From: Larkinella humicola
Lineage (GTDB): Bacteria; Bacteroidota; Bacteroidia; Cytophagales; Spirosomataceae
Direction of reading: 5' to 3'
Length of the DNA: 64,000 nt
Assembly (NCBI RefSeq): GCF_008727875.1
Contig: NZ_VTWS01000001.1
Location: 62,001-126,000 of the forward strand
Every line of letters starts with the position of its first letter. Position 1 is the first letter of the stretch. Positions 53,598-61,783 of this stretch are shown one piece after another. Made by a program: the position numbers and the translations under genes. The notes below the pieces were generated by a model that saw only the letters and a list, made by a program, of their open reading frames with translations, was not told where the DNA came from and searched no databases.

Positions 53598-53768
53598 ATG
53601 TTCAAGCAATTTATTTCCAAAATTCCCGGCGCGGACGTCTATATGGTCGGCTCGTTTATCACCTTCCTCGCCTTTTTCATTCTCGTCGGTTTATACCTGG
53701 TTTTGGTGGATAAAACGTACATCCGCCAGATGAGCCAGATGCCCCTCGATGAATCGTCAACCGATTAA
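53598..53768 (+). CDS. ccoQ: Cytochrome cbb3 oxidase subunit CcoQ
   Basis: Small membrane protein of 56 residues, starting MFKQFISKIPGADVYMV, with a single transmembrane helix (GSFITFLAFFILVGLYLVLV) and a charged C terminus (VDKTYIRQMSQMPLDESSTD). The position between ccoNO and ccoP, the size and the topology all fit CcoQ/FixQ, which stabilises the complex. It is followed by ccoP 16 bases downstream. Confidence 0.88.
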   Translation: MFKQFISKIPGADVYMVGSFITFLAFFILVGLYLVLVDKTYIRQMSQMPLDESSTD

Positions 53769-53784
53769 CCACCTTTCTCTTTCC

Positions 53785-54627
53785 ATGAATTCATTCATTT
53801 TACTCAATGGTGGGCTGCTGGGCCAGGAACCGGCAAAATCCATCTGGGACATTTCATCCGGTCAGGATCTGTTGCTGGTTACCGTCGCTCTTTTTCTGCT
53901 GGTGGGCATGGTAGCCGTTGGAGCTGTAGCCCTGAACCTGGTGTTCCTCCTCAAAAAAATAATAGAACCCGACGCCCAAACCGTTGCCAAACCGGTCGAT
54001 ACGCGCTCCTGGTGGCAACGGATGGCGGGTTTGCACGAACTGAATCAGGAAAAAAACCTGACCATGGAACACGCCTACGACGGCATTGCCGAACTCGACA
54101 ATCCGACGCCCCCCTGGTTTATGGGGTTGTTCTACGGAACGATTGTGGCGGGTGTCATCTACCTGCTCGTGTACCACGTCTTCAACCCGGGCGACATCAT
54201 GGTGCAGGAATATACCCAGGAAATGGCCATTGCCGATAAACAGCGGGAAGATTACATCAAAAAAGTGGCCGGTTCCATCAACGAAAATACCGTTACGCTT
54301 TTGAAAGATGCGAAGGGGATTGACGCCGGGAAAGCGCTGTTCACCCAAAACTGCGTGGCTTGCCACGGCGCCAATGCCGAGGGCAAGGTGGGCCCCAACC
54401 TGACCGATGCCTACTGGCTGCACGGCGGTGACGTCAAGGCGGTTTACCACATCATTACCGAAGGCGTTCCCGAAAAAGGGATGATGTCCTGGAAAAAACA
54501 ACTGAATCCGCTCCAGGTGCAGCAAGTCGCCAGTTATATCCTGTCGCTGCAAGGCACGAACCCCGCCGGAGCGAAAGAACCGCAGGGTGAAAAAGTAGCC
54601 ACCGGCGAACCCGTTGCAACCCGCTAA
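53785..54627 (+). CDS. ccoP: Cytochrome cbb3 oxidase subunit III (CcoP), mono-haem
   Basis: Membrane-anchored cytochrome c of 280 residues. There are two N-terminal membrane helices, separated by the CcoP signature EHAYDGIAELDNPTPPWF, then a periplasmic domain with one haem site C190-VA-C193-H194 and axial Met candidates at the end of GMMSWKK. Classical CcoP has two haems c; only one CxxCH is present here. The upstream ATG (12 codons earlier) lies within ccoQ and is less likely. It transfers electrons to CcoO. Confidence 0.9.
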   Translation: MNSFILLNGGLLGQEPAKSIWDISSGQDLLLVTVALFLLVGMVAVGAVALNLVFLLKKIIEPDAQTVAKPVDTRSWWQRMAGLHELNQEKNLTMEHAYDGIAELDNPTPPWFMGLFYGTIVAGVIYLLVYHVFNPGDIMVQEYTQEMAIADKQREDYIKKVAGSINENTVTLLKDAKGIDAGKALFTQNCVACHGANAEGKVGPNLTDAYWLHGGDVKAVYHIITEGVPEKGMMSWKKQLNPLQVQQVASYILSLQGTNPAGAKEPQGEKVATGEPVATR

Positions 54628-54639
54628 CTCAACACTCCG

Positions 54640-56130
54640 ATGAAATCCAACGTAGCACTTCCCCCCTCCGACTTCCGCGATACGCTGCCCACAGCCGATG
54701 CCTCTGGCGGTCGGCGGTGGTTGTATCCGCGTGAAACCACCGGCCGGTTTACCCGCTGGCGGACGGTGGTGGCGGTGGTGCTGCTGATCGTGTTATTTGC
54801 CGGGCCGTTTGTGTGGATTGACGGACATCCACTGTTCCTGTTCAACGTGCTCGAACGCCGGTTTATCTTTTTCGGGGTGCCGTTCTGGCCGCAGGATTTT
54901 TACCTGGTTGCCTTTGGGTTGATTGCCTTCATTGTGTTTGTGGCCCTGTTCACCGTCGTCTATGGCCGGGTATGGTGCGGCTGGGCGTGTCCGCAGACGA
55001 TTTTTATGGAGATGGTTTTCCGGAAAATCGAAGGCTGGATCGAGGGTGATTTTAACGCCCGGAAACGGCTGGATGCCAGCCCCTGGACGACCGAAAAAGT
55101 AGTCAAAAAAGGACTGAAACACGGCGTTTTCTTTCTGATTTCGTTCGCCATCAGCAACACCTTTCTGGCCTACCTCATTGGTCGCGACCAGTGGCTGACC
55201 CTGATCACCGATGACCCGGCGCAACACCTCGCCGGTCTGGCGGCCATCGTAGTCTTTACGGGTGTATTTTACCTCGTTTTTGCCTGGCTGCGCGAGATCG
55301 TCTGCACGACGATCTGCCCGTACGGACGGCTGCAAGGCGTTTTGCTGGACAAAAACTCCCTGATCGTCGCGTATGACTACATCCGGGGAGAACCACGCGG
55401 GAAACGAGTGAAGAGTGAAGAATTAAGAGTTAAGAATGAAGAGTTAAGAGTTAAGAGTTTTCCTGATGGAGCCAGTTCGTCACCGACCGGCGACCCGGCC
55501 TTAACTCTTCACTCCCGAAAGGGCGATTGCATCGACTGCAAACTTTGTGTGCAGGTTTGTCCGATGGGAATCGACATTCGGAACGGGACACAACTGGAAT
55601 GCATCAATTGCACGCTCTGCATCGACGTCTGTGATAGTGTCATGGACAAAATCGAACTGCCCCAGGGACTGATCCGCATGGATTCGCAGGCCAATATCGA
55701 GCAGGGAAAACCGTTCCGGTTTACGGCCCGGATTCTGGCCTACAGTGGCGTATTACTCGTTTTGTTGGGAATCATCGGTTTTCTGCTCGTCAGCCGACCG
55801 GTGATGGACGTGACGGTTTTGCGGGCACCAGGGCAGTTGTACCAGCGCGAAACGGGTGGCAAGGTATCGAATCTGTATCTGGTGGAAGTGATCAACAAGA
55901 CCTACCGGACGTTGCCGGTTCAATTCCGCCTGAGCCGAACGGACGCCAAACTGCGTTTCGTACAGCCGCTGTCGTCGGTGCCGGCCGGGGAACAGACCAA
56001 AGGGATGTTCTTCATCGATTTACCGGAAAAAACCATCCGCCAAAACAGTACACCACTTCACATCGACGTGCTGGCCGGTAACGAAGTCGTCGACCAGATC
56101 GAAACCACGTTTCTGGGACCGGTCAAGTAA
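54640..56130 (+). CDS. ccoG: CcoG/FixG-type Cu/Fe-S assembly protein
   Basis: Membrane-bound 4Fe-4S protein of 496 residues involved in reducing copper for cbb3 oxidase assembly. About four membrane helices are followed by two ferredoxin clusters (C297, C300, C303, C307 and C321, C324, C327, C331) and a C-terminal Ig-like FixG domain. The loop between the last helix block and the first cluster is extended: residues about 257-292, with EELRVKNEELRVK, are coded by an intergenic-type repeat. Family members usually have only about 10 residues in that place. Confidence 0.93.
   Translation: MKSNVALPPSDFRDTLPTADASGGRRWLYPRETTGRFTRWRTVVAVVLLIVLFAGPFVWIDGHPLFLFNVLERRFIFFGVPFWPQDFYLVAFGLIAFIVFVALFTVVYGRVWCGWACPQTIFMEMVFRKIEGWIEGDFNARKRLDASPWTTEKVVKKGLKHGVFFLISFAISNTFLAYLIGRDQWLTLITDDPAQHLAGLAAIVVFTGVFYLVFAWLREIVCTTICPYGRLQGVLLDKNSLIVAYDYIRGEPRGKRVKSEELRVKNEELRVKSFPDGASSSPTGDPALTLHSRKGDCIDCKLCVQVCPMGIDIRNGTQLECINCTLCIDVCDSVMDKIELPQGLIRMDSQANIEQGKPFRFTARILAYSGVLLVLLGIIGFLLVSRPVMDVTVLRAPGQLYQRETGGKVSNLYLVEVINKTYRTLPVQFRLSRTDAKLRFVQPLSSVPAGEQTKGMFFIDLPEKTIRQNSTPLHIDVLAGNEVVDQIETTFLGPVK
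55406..55515 (+). repeat. Intergenic-type palindromic repeat within ccoG
   Basis: AGAGTGAAGAATTAAGAGTT-type tandem units (about three) run from 55406 to 55459, and a complementary TTAACTCTTCACTC arm is at 55501-55514. The insert is in frame, and the same motif occurs in the gap after the SafE gene and at the ahcY end (57337-57376 and 57598-57609), so it is a mobile or spreading repeat rather than original coding sequence. Confidence 0.8.
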
Positions 56131-56132
56131 TT

Positions 56133-56213
56133 GAGTGATTGAGCGAAGTAGATTCCTTGTTCACTCTGGACCGGTTTTGCTTTTCACTCAATCACTACTT
56201 CACTCAATCACTC
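56133..56213. repeat. Hairpin between ccoG and ccoH
   Basis: GAGTGATTGAGCGAAGTA (56133-56150) pairs with TACTTCACTCAATCACTC (56196-56213) with one mismatch. It begins 2 bases after the ccoG stop and ends 9 bases before the ccoH start. Confidence 0.7.
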
Positions 56214-56222
56214 CATAAAACC

Positions 56223-56648
56223 ATGAACTGGGGAAAAGCCATCGTACTCGTTTACATCCTGTTTGCCGGATTTATCGGCACCCTGGTGTATCTCATGTGC
56301 CGCCAACGGGTCGATCTGGTGCGCGATGATTATTACCAAACCGAAATCGCCTTTCAACAACAGATTGACCGGGTAGCTCGAACCGCCAAACTGGCGGATT
56401 CGCCCACCATTCGCTTCGATGCCACCCGGCAGACGATCGAACTGACGCGATCAGAAGCGGGTTCAACCGGCGGCAAACTGACATTTTACCGCCCTTCGGA
56501 TCGCCGACAGGATCGGAGTGTTGCCTTGCAGCCCGGCCAAACGACGGTTTCGACCCCCAAACTGGCGTCCGGTTTCTGGCGTGTGCAACTAAACTGGCTG
56601 GAAAACGGGCAGGAATATTATAGCGAACAAACCGTAACCATTCCGTAA
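56223..56648 (+). CDS. ccoH: FixH/CcoH family assembly protein
   Basis: Membrane-anchored protein of 141 residues with one N-terminal helix (WGKAIVLVYILFAGFIGTLVYLM) and a periplasmic beta-rich domain ending VSTPKLASGFWRVQLNWLE. The FixH signature of a basic/acidic segment DLVRDDYYQTEIAFQQQI follows the helix. It is needed for maturation of cbb3 oxidase, together with CcoI and CcoG. The longer frame starting 28 codons upstream runs through a hairpin and is rejected. The soluble FixH-like protein at 41603-41848 resembles its C-terminal domain. Confidence 0.87.
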   Translation: MNWGKAIVLVYILFAGFIGTLVYLMCRQRVDLVRDDYYQTEIAFQQQIDRVARTAKLADSPTIRFDATRQTIELTRSEAGSTGGKLTFYRPSDRRQDRSVALQPGQTTVSTPKLASGFWRVQLNWLENGQEYYSEQTVTIP

Positions 56649-56649
56649 C

Positions 56650-57339
56650 GTGCAGAATGTCTGGATCATCGCAGCCCTGACCACGGGTTTAGTCGGAAGC
56701 CTGCACTGCGTCGGCATGTGCGGACCACTAGCGATGGCCTTGCCCGTCGGACGATTGCCCCGTTCACAACGGGTGCTCGCGATGGGACTGTATCATGTAG
56801 GTAGAATTACCGCGTATTCCGGGCTGGGGTTGCTGGTCGGCACCATCGGCCAGGGGCTGTTGCTGGCGGGTTTGCAACGGTCGGTATCGATTGCGGCCGG
56901 TCTGTTCCTGCTGCTCTGGGTTCTGTTCCAGCACGGAAAACGGGCCGGTTTGTCTCTGAATGGGGGACGAGGCTGGGTGACCAAACCGATGTCCCGTTTT
57001 TTGCAAAGCCCTACATTACAGGCATTTACCGGACTCGGTTTCCTGAACGGTTTATTGCCCTGCGGTTTTTTGTATGTAGCCCTGACCGGAGCCATCACAA
57101 CCGGAAGCGCGGCAACCGGCGCATTCTACATGGCGGTGTTCGGGCTGGGAACGGTTCCGGCTTTGTTGCTGGTCCGGTTTGTCCCGACGTTTTTCCCGGC
57201 AAACCTACGACGCCGGTTTACGGTCTTGATGCCGGTCATCACGATTGCCCTGGCCTTTCTCTTATTGATCCGGGGCTTCTATCCTTCCACCGTCATTGAC
57301 CAGACGGGCCACGAAGTTCCATTGTGCCACGGGAAATGA
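56650..57339 (+). CDS. Sulfite exporter TauE/SafE family protein (cbb3-linked)
   Basis: Membrane protein of 229 residues with six or seven helices. The N-terminal GSLHCVGMCGPLAMALP motif and later GFLNGLLPCGFLYVALTGA are the paired Cys/Gly motifs of this family, which is also called DsbD/SafE-like and occurs in cco loci, where it may move copper or thiol equivalents. The likely start is GTG, 1 base after the ccoH stop (TAACGTG), giving tight coupling. It ends the cco operon. Confidence 0.85.
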   Translation: MQNVWIIAALTTGLVGSLHCVGMCGPLAMALPVGRLPRSQRVLAMGLYHVGRITAYSGLGLLVGTIGQGLLLAGLQRSVSIAAGLFLLLWVLFQHGKRAGLSLNGGRGWVTKPMSRFLQSPTLQAFTGLGFLNGLLPCGFLYVALTGAITTGSAATGAFYMAVFGLGTVPALLLVRFVPTFFPANLRRRFTVLMPVITIALAFLLLIRGFYPSTVIDQTGHEVPLCHGK

Positions 57340-57418
57340 GTTAAGAATTAAGAGTGAAGAGTTAAAAATTAAAAGTAGGCTGACGCGTTCAACTGCGAAA
57401 TCTTGTTTTAACGGTTTA

Positions 57419-57590
57419 AATGAAGGCCGGAGGTCTGTCCTGTTAATAGACAATCGCAGCCATCAGTAGTGGTAGCTCCGGAGGAGCGGCCTGAAGATGC
57501 TTTTAGACCGCTCCTCCGGAGCTACCACTACTGATGGCTGCGATTGTCTATTAACAGATCGCCCTTTCAGGGCTATCCCGGTTAACTCAA
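57419..57590. repeat. Family B palindromic repeat, copy 2 (inverted)
   Basis: Perfect 50-base arms (57440-57489 and 57508-57557) surround an 18-base loop. The core GGTAGCTCCGGAGGAGCGG and the loop, when reversed, match copy 1. The flanks (TGAAGGCCGGAGG and CGCCCTTTCAGGGCTATCCC) match the opposite ends of copy 1. The outer 28 bases of the arm differ from those of copy 1, yet pair without a mismatch. Confidence 0.9.
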
Positions 57591-57605
57591 CCAGCTTGTT
57601 AACTC

Positions 57606-58922
57606 TTAATACCGGTACAGATCCGATTTGTAGGGGCCTTCGGTGGTGACGCCGATGTATTCCGCCTGTTCCTGATCCAGTTTTTCCAGTTTTGCGCCCA
57701 CGTGATCGAGGTGCAAAGCCGCTACTTTCTCATCGAGGTGTTTCGGCAGAATGTAGACCTTGTTTTCGTATTTGTCCGAATTGGCCCACAGTTCCAACTG
57801 CGCCAGCGTCTGGTTCGAGAACGAGCAGGACATCACGAACGACGGGTGACCCATCGCAACGCCCAGGTTCACCAGACGGCCTTCGGCCAGCACGATGATT
57901 TCTTTGCCGTCGATTTCATACAAATCGACCTGCGGTTTGATCTGGCTCTTCGAATGACCGTAGTTTGCATTCAGCCACGCCATGTCGATTTCGTTGTCGA
58001 AGTGACCAATGTTACAAACCACCGCCTTGTCGCGCATCGTCTTGAAGTGACGATCTTTGACGATGTTGATGTTGCCCGTTGCGGTTACGAAAATATTGGC
58101 GCGGGTCGCAGCCTCGTCCATCGTGACCACTTCGTAACCGTCCATCGCGGCTTGCAGCGCGCAAATCGGGTCGATCTCTGTCACCAGCACGCGGCAACCG
58201 GCGCCACGGAGTGATTCGGCAGAACCTTTCCCTACGTCACCATACCCGGCGACAACCGCTACTTTACCAGCCAGCATCAGGTCGGTTCCGCGACGGATGG
58301 CATCCACCAGCGACTCGCGGCAGCCGTATTTGTTATCGAATTTCGATTTGGTAACCGAGTCGTTGACGTTGATGGCGGGCAAATGCAGCGTCCCGTTTTT
58401 CATGCGCTCATACAACCGGTGAACACCTGTCGTCGTTTCTTCCGACAAGCCTTTGATGTTGGCAATCAATTCCGGATAGAGGTCGAAAACCATGTTGGTC
58501 AGGTCACCACCATCGTCCAGAATCATATTCAGCGGTTTCCGCTCTTCGCCAAAGAACAACGTCTGCTCAATACACCAGTTAAATTCTTCCTCGTTCATGC
58601 CTTTCCACGCGTACACCGAAATACCGGCGGCTGCAATGGCGGCTGCGGCATGGTCTTGCGTCGAGAAGATGTTACACGATGACCAGGTCACTTCGGCACC
58701 CAGTTCAACCAGTGTTTCGATCAGAACGGCGGTCTGGATCGTCATGTGCAGACAACCGGCAATGTAGGCACCAGCGAGGGGTTTCGACGGTCCGAACTCT
58801 TTGCGGAGGGACATCAAACCCGGCATTTCGGCTTCGGCCAACCGGATTTCCTTGCGGCCCCATTCGGCCAGCGCGATGTCTTTAACTTTGTACGGAACGT
58901 ACGTGGATGTTTCTGTAGACAT
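57606..58922 (-). CDS. ahcY: Adenosylhomocysteinase
   Basis: NAD-dependent enzyme of 438 residues that hydrolyses S-adenosylhomocysteine to adenosine and homocysteine, so it clears the product of methylation reactions. The signatures GSSN-like [30 protein letters not shown] (NAD site) and [13 protein letters not shown] are clear, as is the C-terminal KSDLYRY. The length is normal. The TAA stop lies in a TTAACTCTTAAT stretch shared with the intergenic repeat, and a family B repeat sits just downstream. Confidence 0.97.
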   Translation of the reverse strand: MSTETSTYVPYKVKDIALAEWGRKEIRLAEAEMPGLMSLRKEFGPSKPLAGAYIAGCLHMTIQTAVLIETLVELGAEVTWSSCNIFSTQDHAAAAIAAAGISVYAWKGMNEEEFNWCIEQTLFFGEERKPLNMILDDGGDLTNMVFDLYPELIANIKGLSEETTTGVHRLYERMKNGTLHLPAINVNDSVTKSKFDNKYGCRESLVDAIRRGTDLMLAGKVAVVAGYGDVGKGSAESLRGAGCRVLVTEIDPICALQAAMDGYEVVTMDEAATRANIFVTATGNINIVKDRHFKTMRDKAVVCNIGHFDNEIDMAWLNANYGHSKSQIKPQVDLYEIDGKEIIVLAEGRLVNLGVAMGHPSFVMSCSFSNQTLAQLELWANSDKYENKVYILPKHLDEKVAALHLDHVGAKLEKLDQEQAEYIGVTTEGPYKSDLYRY

Positions 58923-58961
58923 AAAAAGGGAGTAATTAATGCTTGATGAATAGAGAGGTAT

Positions 58962-59033
58962 TCGGTTTTCAGTTTACGGTGGCTGACGCGCGCTTAGAAA
59001 AGAACGCGCTAGCCACCGTAAACTGAAAACCGA
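58962..59033. repeat. Perfect hairpin between aminotransferase and ahcY
   Basis: TCGGTTTTCAGTTTACGGTG-type left arm (58962-58984) pairs with 59011-59033 over 23 bases. The loop itself contains GCGCG and CGCGC. It lies upstream of ahcY and 14 bases downstream of the aminotransferase stop, so it may be a terminator for the latter. Confidence 0.75.
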
Positions 59034-59047
59034 GTACAGTAAACCAT

Positions 59048-60265
59048 TTATTTTAACGTGGCAACTGCGTCTTTAATGCGCTGTACGGCTTCGGTCAGGG
59101 CTTCGTCGGAAGCGGCCGTTGAAATCCGCAGACCGTAGGGAGCCCCAAAACCGGAACCCGCCACCGTTGCCACATAAGCCGTATTGAGCAACCAGGCGGC
59201 AAAATCGTCCGAGTCGTTGATGGTCGTTGTTCCGTCCGATTTGCCGTAATAATAGCTGATGTCGGGGAACGCGTAGAAAGCACCCTCCGGCACGTTCACT
59301 TTAAAACCGGGAATTTCTTTCAGCAGTTTTACCACCAGGTCCCGGCGACGTTCGTAGGCTTTCGACATTTCACGCGTCGGTTCCATCGGACCGTTCAGGG
59401 CGGCCAGTGTAGCCCGCTGCGAGATCGAACCGGTTCCTGAAGTTACCTGTCCCTGCAATTTTTCCACGCCGTCGGCGATCCATTTGGCCGCTCCGATGTA
59501 ACCAATCCGCCAGCCTGTCATCGCAAAACCTTTCGCTACGCCGTTGACGGTAACCACGCGGTCTTTGATTTCGGGAATGGAACCGATGCTGAAATGGCCT
59601 TTATCCGTAAAATTGATGTGTTCGTAGATTTCGTCGGCCAGCACAATCACGTTTTCGTGCCGGGCCACCACCTCAGCAATGGCGCGCAGTTCATCTTCGC
59701 TATACACTGAACCGGTCGGGTTGTTGGGCGATGCGTACATCACGATTTTGGTGCGATCCGTAATGGCCGCTTCCAGTTGATCCGCCGTTACTTTGAAGTC
59801 GTTGTCAAAAGCCCCTTCGAGGATAATCGACTTTCCTTCAGCGAGTTTCACCATTTCGGAATAACTTACCCAGTAGGGAGCCAGAATGATCACCTCGTCG
59901 CCGGGGTTCACCAGCACCTGAATCACGTTCGCCAGCGAGTGTTTAGCACCCGTCGAAACCACGATATTTTCCGGTTTCCAGTCAATGTTGTTTTCCCGTT
60001 TAAACTTATCTGCAATGGCTTTCCGCAGATCGGCATAACCCGCTACGGGCGAATAACCGTGGTAGCCTTCGTCGATGGCTTGCTTGGCGGCTTCGCAAAT
60101 GTGTTTCGGCGTCTTGAAATCAGGCTCGCCAACGCTGAGACTGATTACTTTGTGGCCCTGAGCGGCCAGTTCGCGGGCTTTTTTGGTCATCGCCAATGTT
60201 GACGACTCCTCCAGCGCGATGATGCGGTCTGCCAATAAACTGACAGTTTCTACCGATGCAGACAT
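59048..60265 (-). CDS. aspC: Aspartate aminotransferase family (class I PLP)
   Basis: PLP enzyme of 405 residues that moves an amino group between aspartate (or a related amino acid) and a 2-oxo acid. The PLP Schiff-base lysine is in VAKGFAMTGWRIGY, the Asn/Asp contacts are in YASPNNPTGSVY and ADEIYEH, and the C-terminal GFGAPYGLRIS contains the substrate-binding Arg. It belongs to the Bacillus/Thermus AspC type (subgroup Ib). It is upstream of ahcY on the same strand, separated by a hairpin. Confidence 0.92.
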   Translation of the reverse strand: MSASVETVSLLADRIIALEESSTLAMTKKARELAAQGHKVISLSVGEPDFKTPKHICEAAKQAIDEGYHGYSPVAGYADLRKAIADKFKRENNIDWKPENIVVSTGAKHSLANVIQVLVNPGDEVIILAPYWVSYSEMVKLAEGKSIILEGAFDNDFKVTADQLEAAITDRTKIVMYASPNNPTGSVYSEDELRAIAEVVARHENVIVLADEIYEHINFTDKGHFSIGSIPEIKDRVVTVNGVAKGFAMTGWRIGYIGAAKWIADGVEKLQGQVTSGTGSISQRATLAALNGPMEPTREMSKAYERRRDLVVKLLKEIPGFKVNVPEGAFYAFPDISYYYGKSDGTTTINDSDDFAAWLLNTAYVATVAGSGFGAPYGLRISTAASDEALTEAVQRIKDAVATLK

Positions 60266-60430
60266 GAGATATGAGGTGATTGATTCAATAAACGGGCCTA
60301 TTCAACCTGACTTTGCGTCCCGGACTGCGTATCCCGGGCACAAAATTACTAACTATCTAACGATAAGTGCGTAAAATTTGAATTTTTATCGTTATCGGAC
60401 CGAAAAATGGAGTCCCTGCATTTCCGGTTT

Positions 60431-61204
60431 TTATCCAATTATCCGAAAATCATCTGCGTCACGATTGGCCGGAAACCGCTCGCGATAGGCGCTTAATTCG
60501 TCCAGAGAAAGGGTGGTCTGAAATACTATTTCGGTCTGGTTTTGCCGGAAAAGTACCTCGCCTTTCGGGTCGATCAGGCTCGAATCACCCGCGTAGGCAT
60601 GTCCGTTTCCGTCTTCACCCACCCGGTTGACGCCGGCCACATAGGCCAGATTCTCGATGGCGCGGGCTTGCAGCAGGGCGTTCCAGGCGGTGCTGCGGGC
60701 GGCAGGCCAGTTGGCCACATACAGCAGGAGGTCATATTCCAACCCGGCATTCCGGCTCCAGACCGGAAACCGGAGGTCGTAGCAAATCAGCGGGCAAATG
60801 TTCCAGCCGCGCCAGGATTTCACCAGCCGCTTCGTGCCACCGGCATACGTCTGCTCCTCCCCCGCCATCCGGAACAAATGTCGTTTGTCGTAGACATCGA
60901 ACGAACCGTCGGGCTCCATCCAGATCAGGCGGTTGTAGAACTGACCCTGTTCCTGCACAATATAGCTTCCCGTCACCACGGCGTCGGTCTGGGCCGCCAT
61001 CTGTTTGAGCCAGCGGAATGTCGTCAGGTTCATCGGTTCAGCCAGTGCTTTGGCGTTCATCGAAAAACCGGTCGTAAACATTTCCGGCAACACAATGAGA
61101 TCGGTTTTTTCGGGCAGCGCGAAGATTTTCTCTTCGAGCATCGCCCGGTTCGCCGTCGGATTTTCCCAGTGGAGGCTGGTTTGCAGCAGGGTTAGGTGGA
61201 GCAT
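60431..61204 (-). CDS. Omega-amidase (YafV-like), nitrilase superfamily
   Basis: Amidase of 257 residues. The triad is Glu in VLPEMFTTGFSM, Lys in VYDKRHLF and the nucleophile Cys in LICYDLRFPVW. The motif arrangement is that of YafV and mammalian Nit2, which hydrolyse 2-oxoglutaramate/2-oxosuccinamate, products of transamination of glutamine or asparagine. The first Met begins at the family start. It is upstream of the aminotransferase and downstream of def, same strand. Confidence 0.88.
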   Translation of the reverse strand: MLHLTLLQTSLHWENPTANRAMLEEKIFALPEKTDLIVLPEMFTTGFSMNAKALAEPMNLTTFRWLKQMAAQTDAVVTGSYIVQEQGQFYNRLIWMEPDGSFDVYDKRHLFRMAGEEQTYAGGTKRLVKSWRGWNICPLICYDLRFPVWSRNAGLEYDLLLYVANWPAARSTAWNALLQARAIENLAYVAGVNRVGEDGNGHAYAGDSSLIDPKGEVLFRQNQTEIVFQTTLSLDELSAYRERFPANRDADDFRIIG

Positions 61205-61210
61205 TCCTGT

Positions 61211-61783
61211 CTATTTCGGAAACTTCATTTTATAATCCGCCTTCACGTTGCCGCGCGTAATATCGGCCAGTTTTTTCTTCATCAACTGGCGTTTCAACGG
61301 CGGCAGGTAATCCGTAAACAGTTTGCCTTCCAGGTGGTCGTATTCGTGCTGGATGATGCGGGCGGCCATGCCGTCGTATTCTTCGATGTGCTCGTTCCAG
61401 TCCGTATCGAAATACTGGATTTTGACGAATTCGGGCCGAAAAACTTCCCCCCGGATTTGCGGAATGCTCAGACAGCCTTCCTCAAAACCCCATTCGTCGC
61501 CGTCTTCTTCCAGAATCTGCGGATTGATAAACACCTTTTTGAAACCCATCAGGCTGGGGTCCTTGTCTTCCTCCGGTTCGTCTTCGTTCAGGGCCGTTCC
61601 ATCGACCACAAACATGCGGATGCTTTTGCCGACCTGCGGAGCAGCCAACCCGATGCCCGAGGCATTATACATCGTCTCAAACAGGTCTTCACTCAATTTT
61701 TTGACATCGGTAGTCCCTTTGTCGATGTTCTGCGCCCGTTTCCGCAAAACGGAATCACCGTACGCTATTATTGGGTAAATCAT
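61211..61783 (-). CDS. def: Peptide deformylase
   Basis: Metal enzyme of 190 residues that removes formyl from the N-terminal Met of new proteins. All three motifs are present: GIGLAAPQVG, EEGCLSIP and QHEYDHLEG, with Cys and two His as metal ligands. The ATG at 61783 begins MIYPIIAYGD; a second ATG one codon earlier (61786) overlaps the ruvX stop. It lies 6 bases upstream of the amidase gene and is coupled to ruvX by overlap. Confidence 0.96.
   Translation of the reverse strand: MIYPIIAYGDSVLRKRAQNIDKGTTDVKKLSEDLFETMYNASGIGLAAPQVGKSIRMFVVDGTALNEDEPEEDKDPSLMGFKKVFINPQILEEDGDEWGFEEGCLSIPQIRGEVFRPEFVKIQYFDTDWNEHIEEYDGMAARIIQHEYDHLEGKLFTDYLPPLKRQLMKKKLADITRGNVKADYKMKFPK

Noticed and set aside
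56139-56222. 28-codon upstream extension of ccoH
   Set aside because: It is coded by the hairpin between ccoG and ccoH; the ATG before NWGKAIVLV starts the membrane helix as in FixH.
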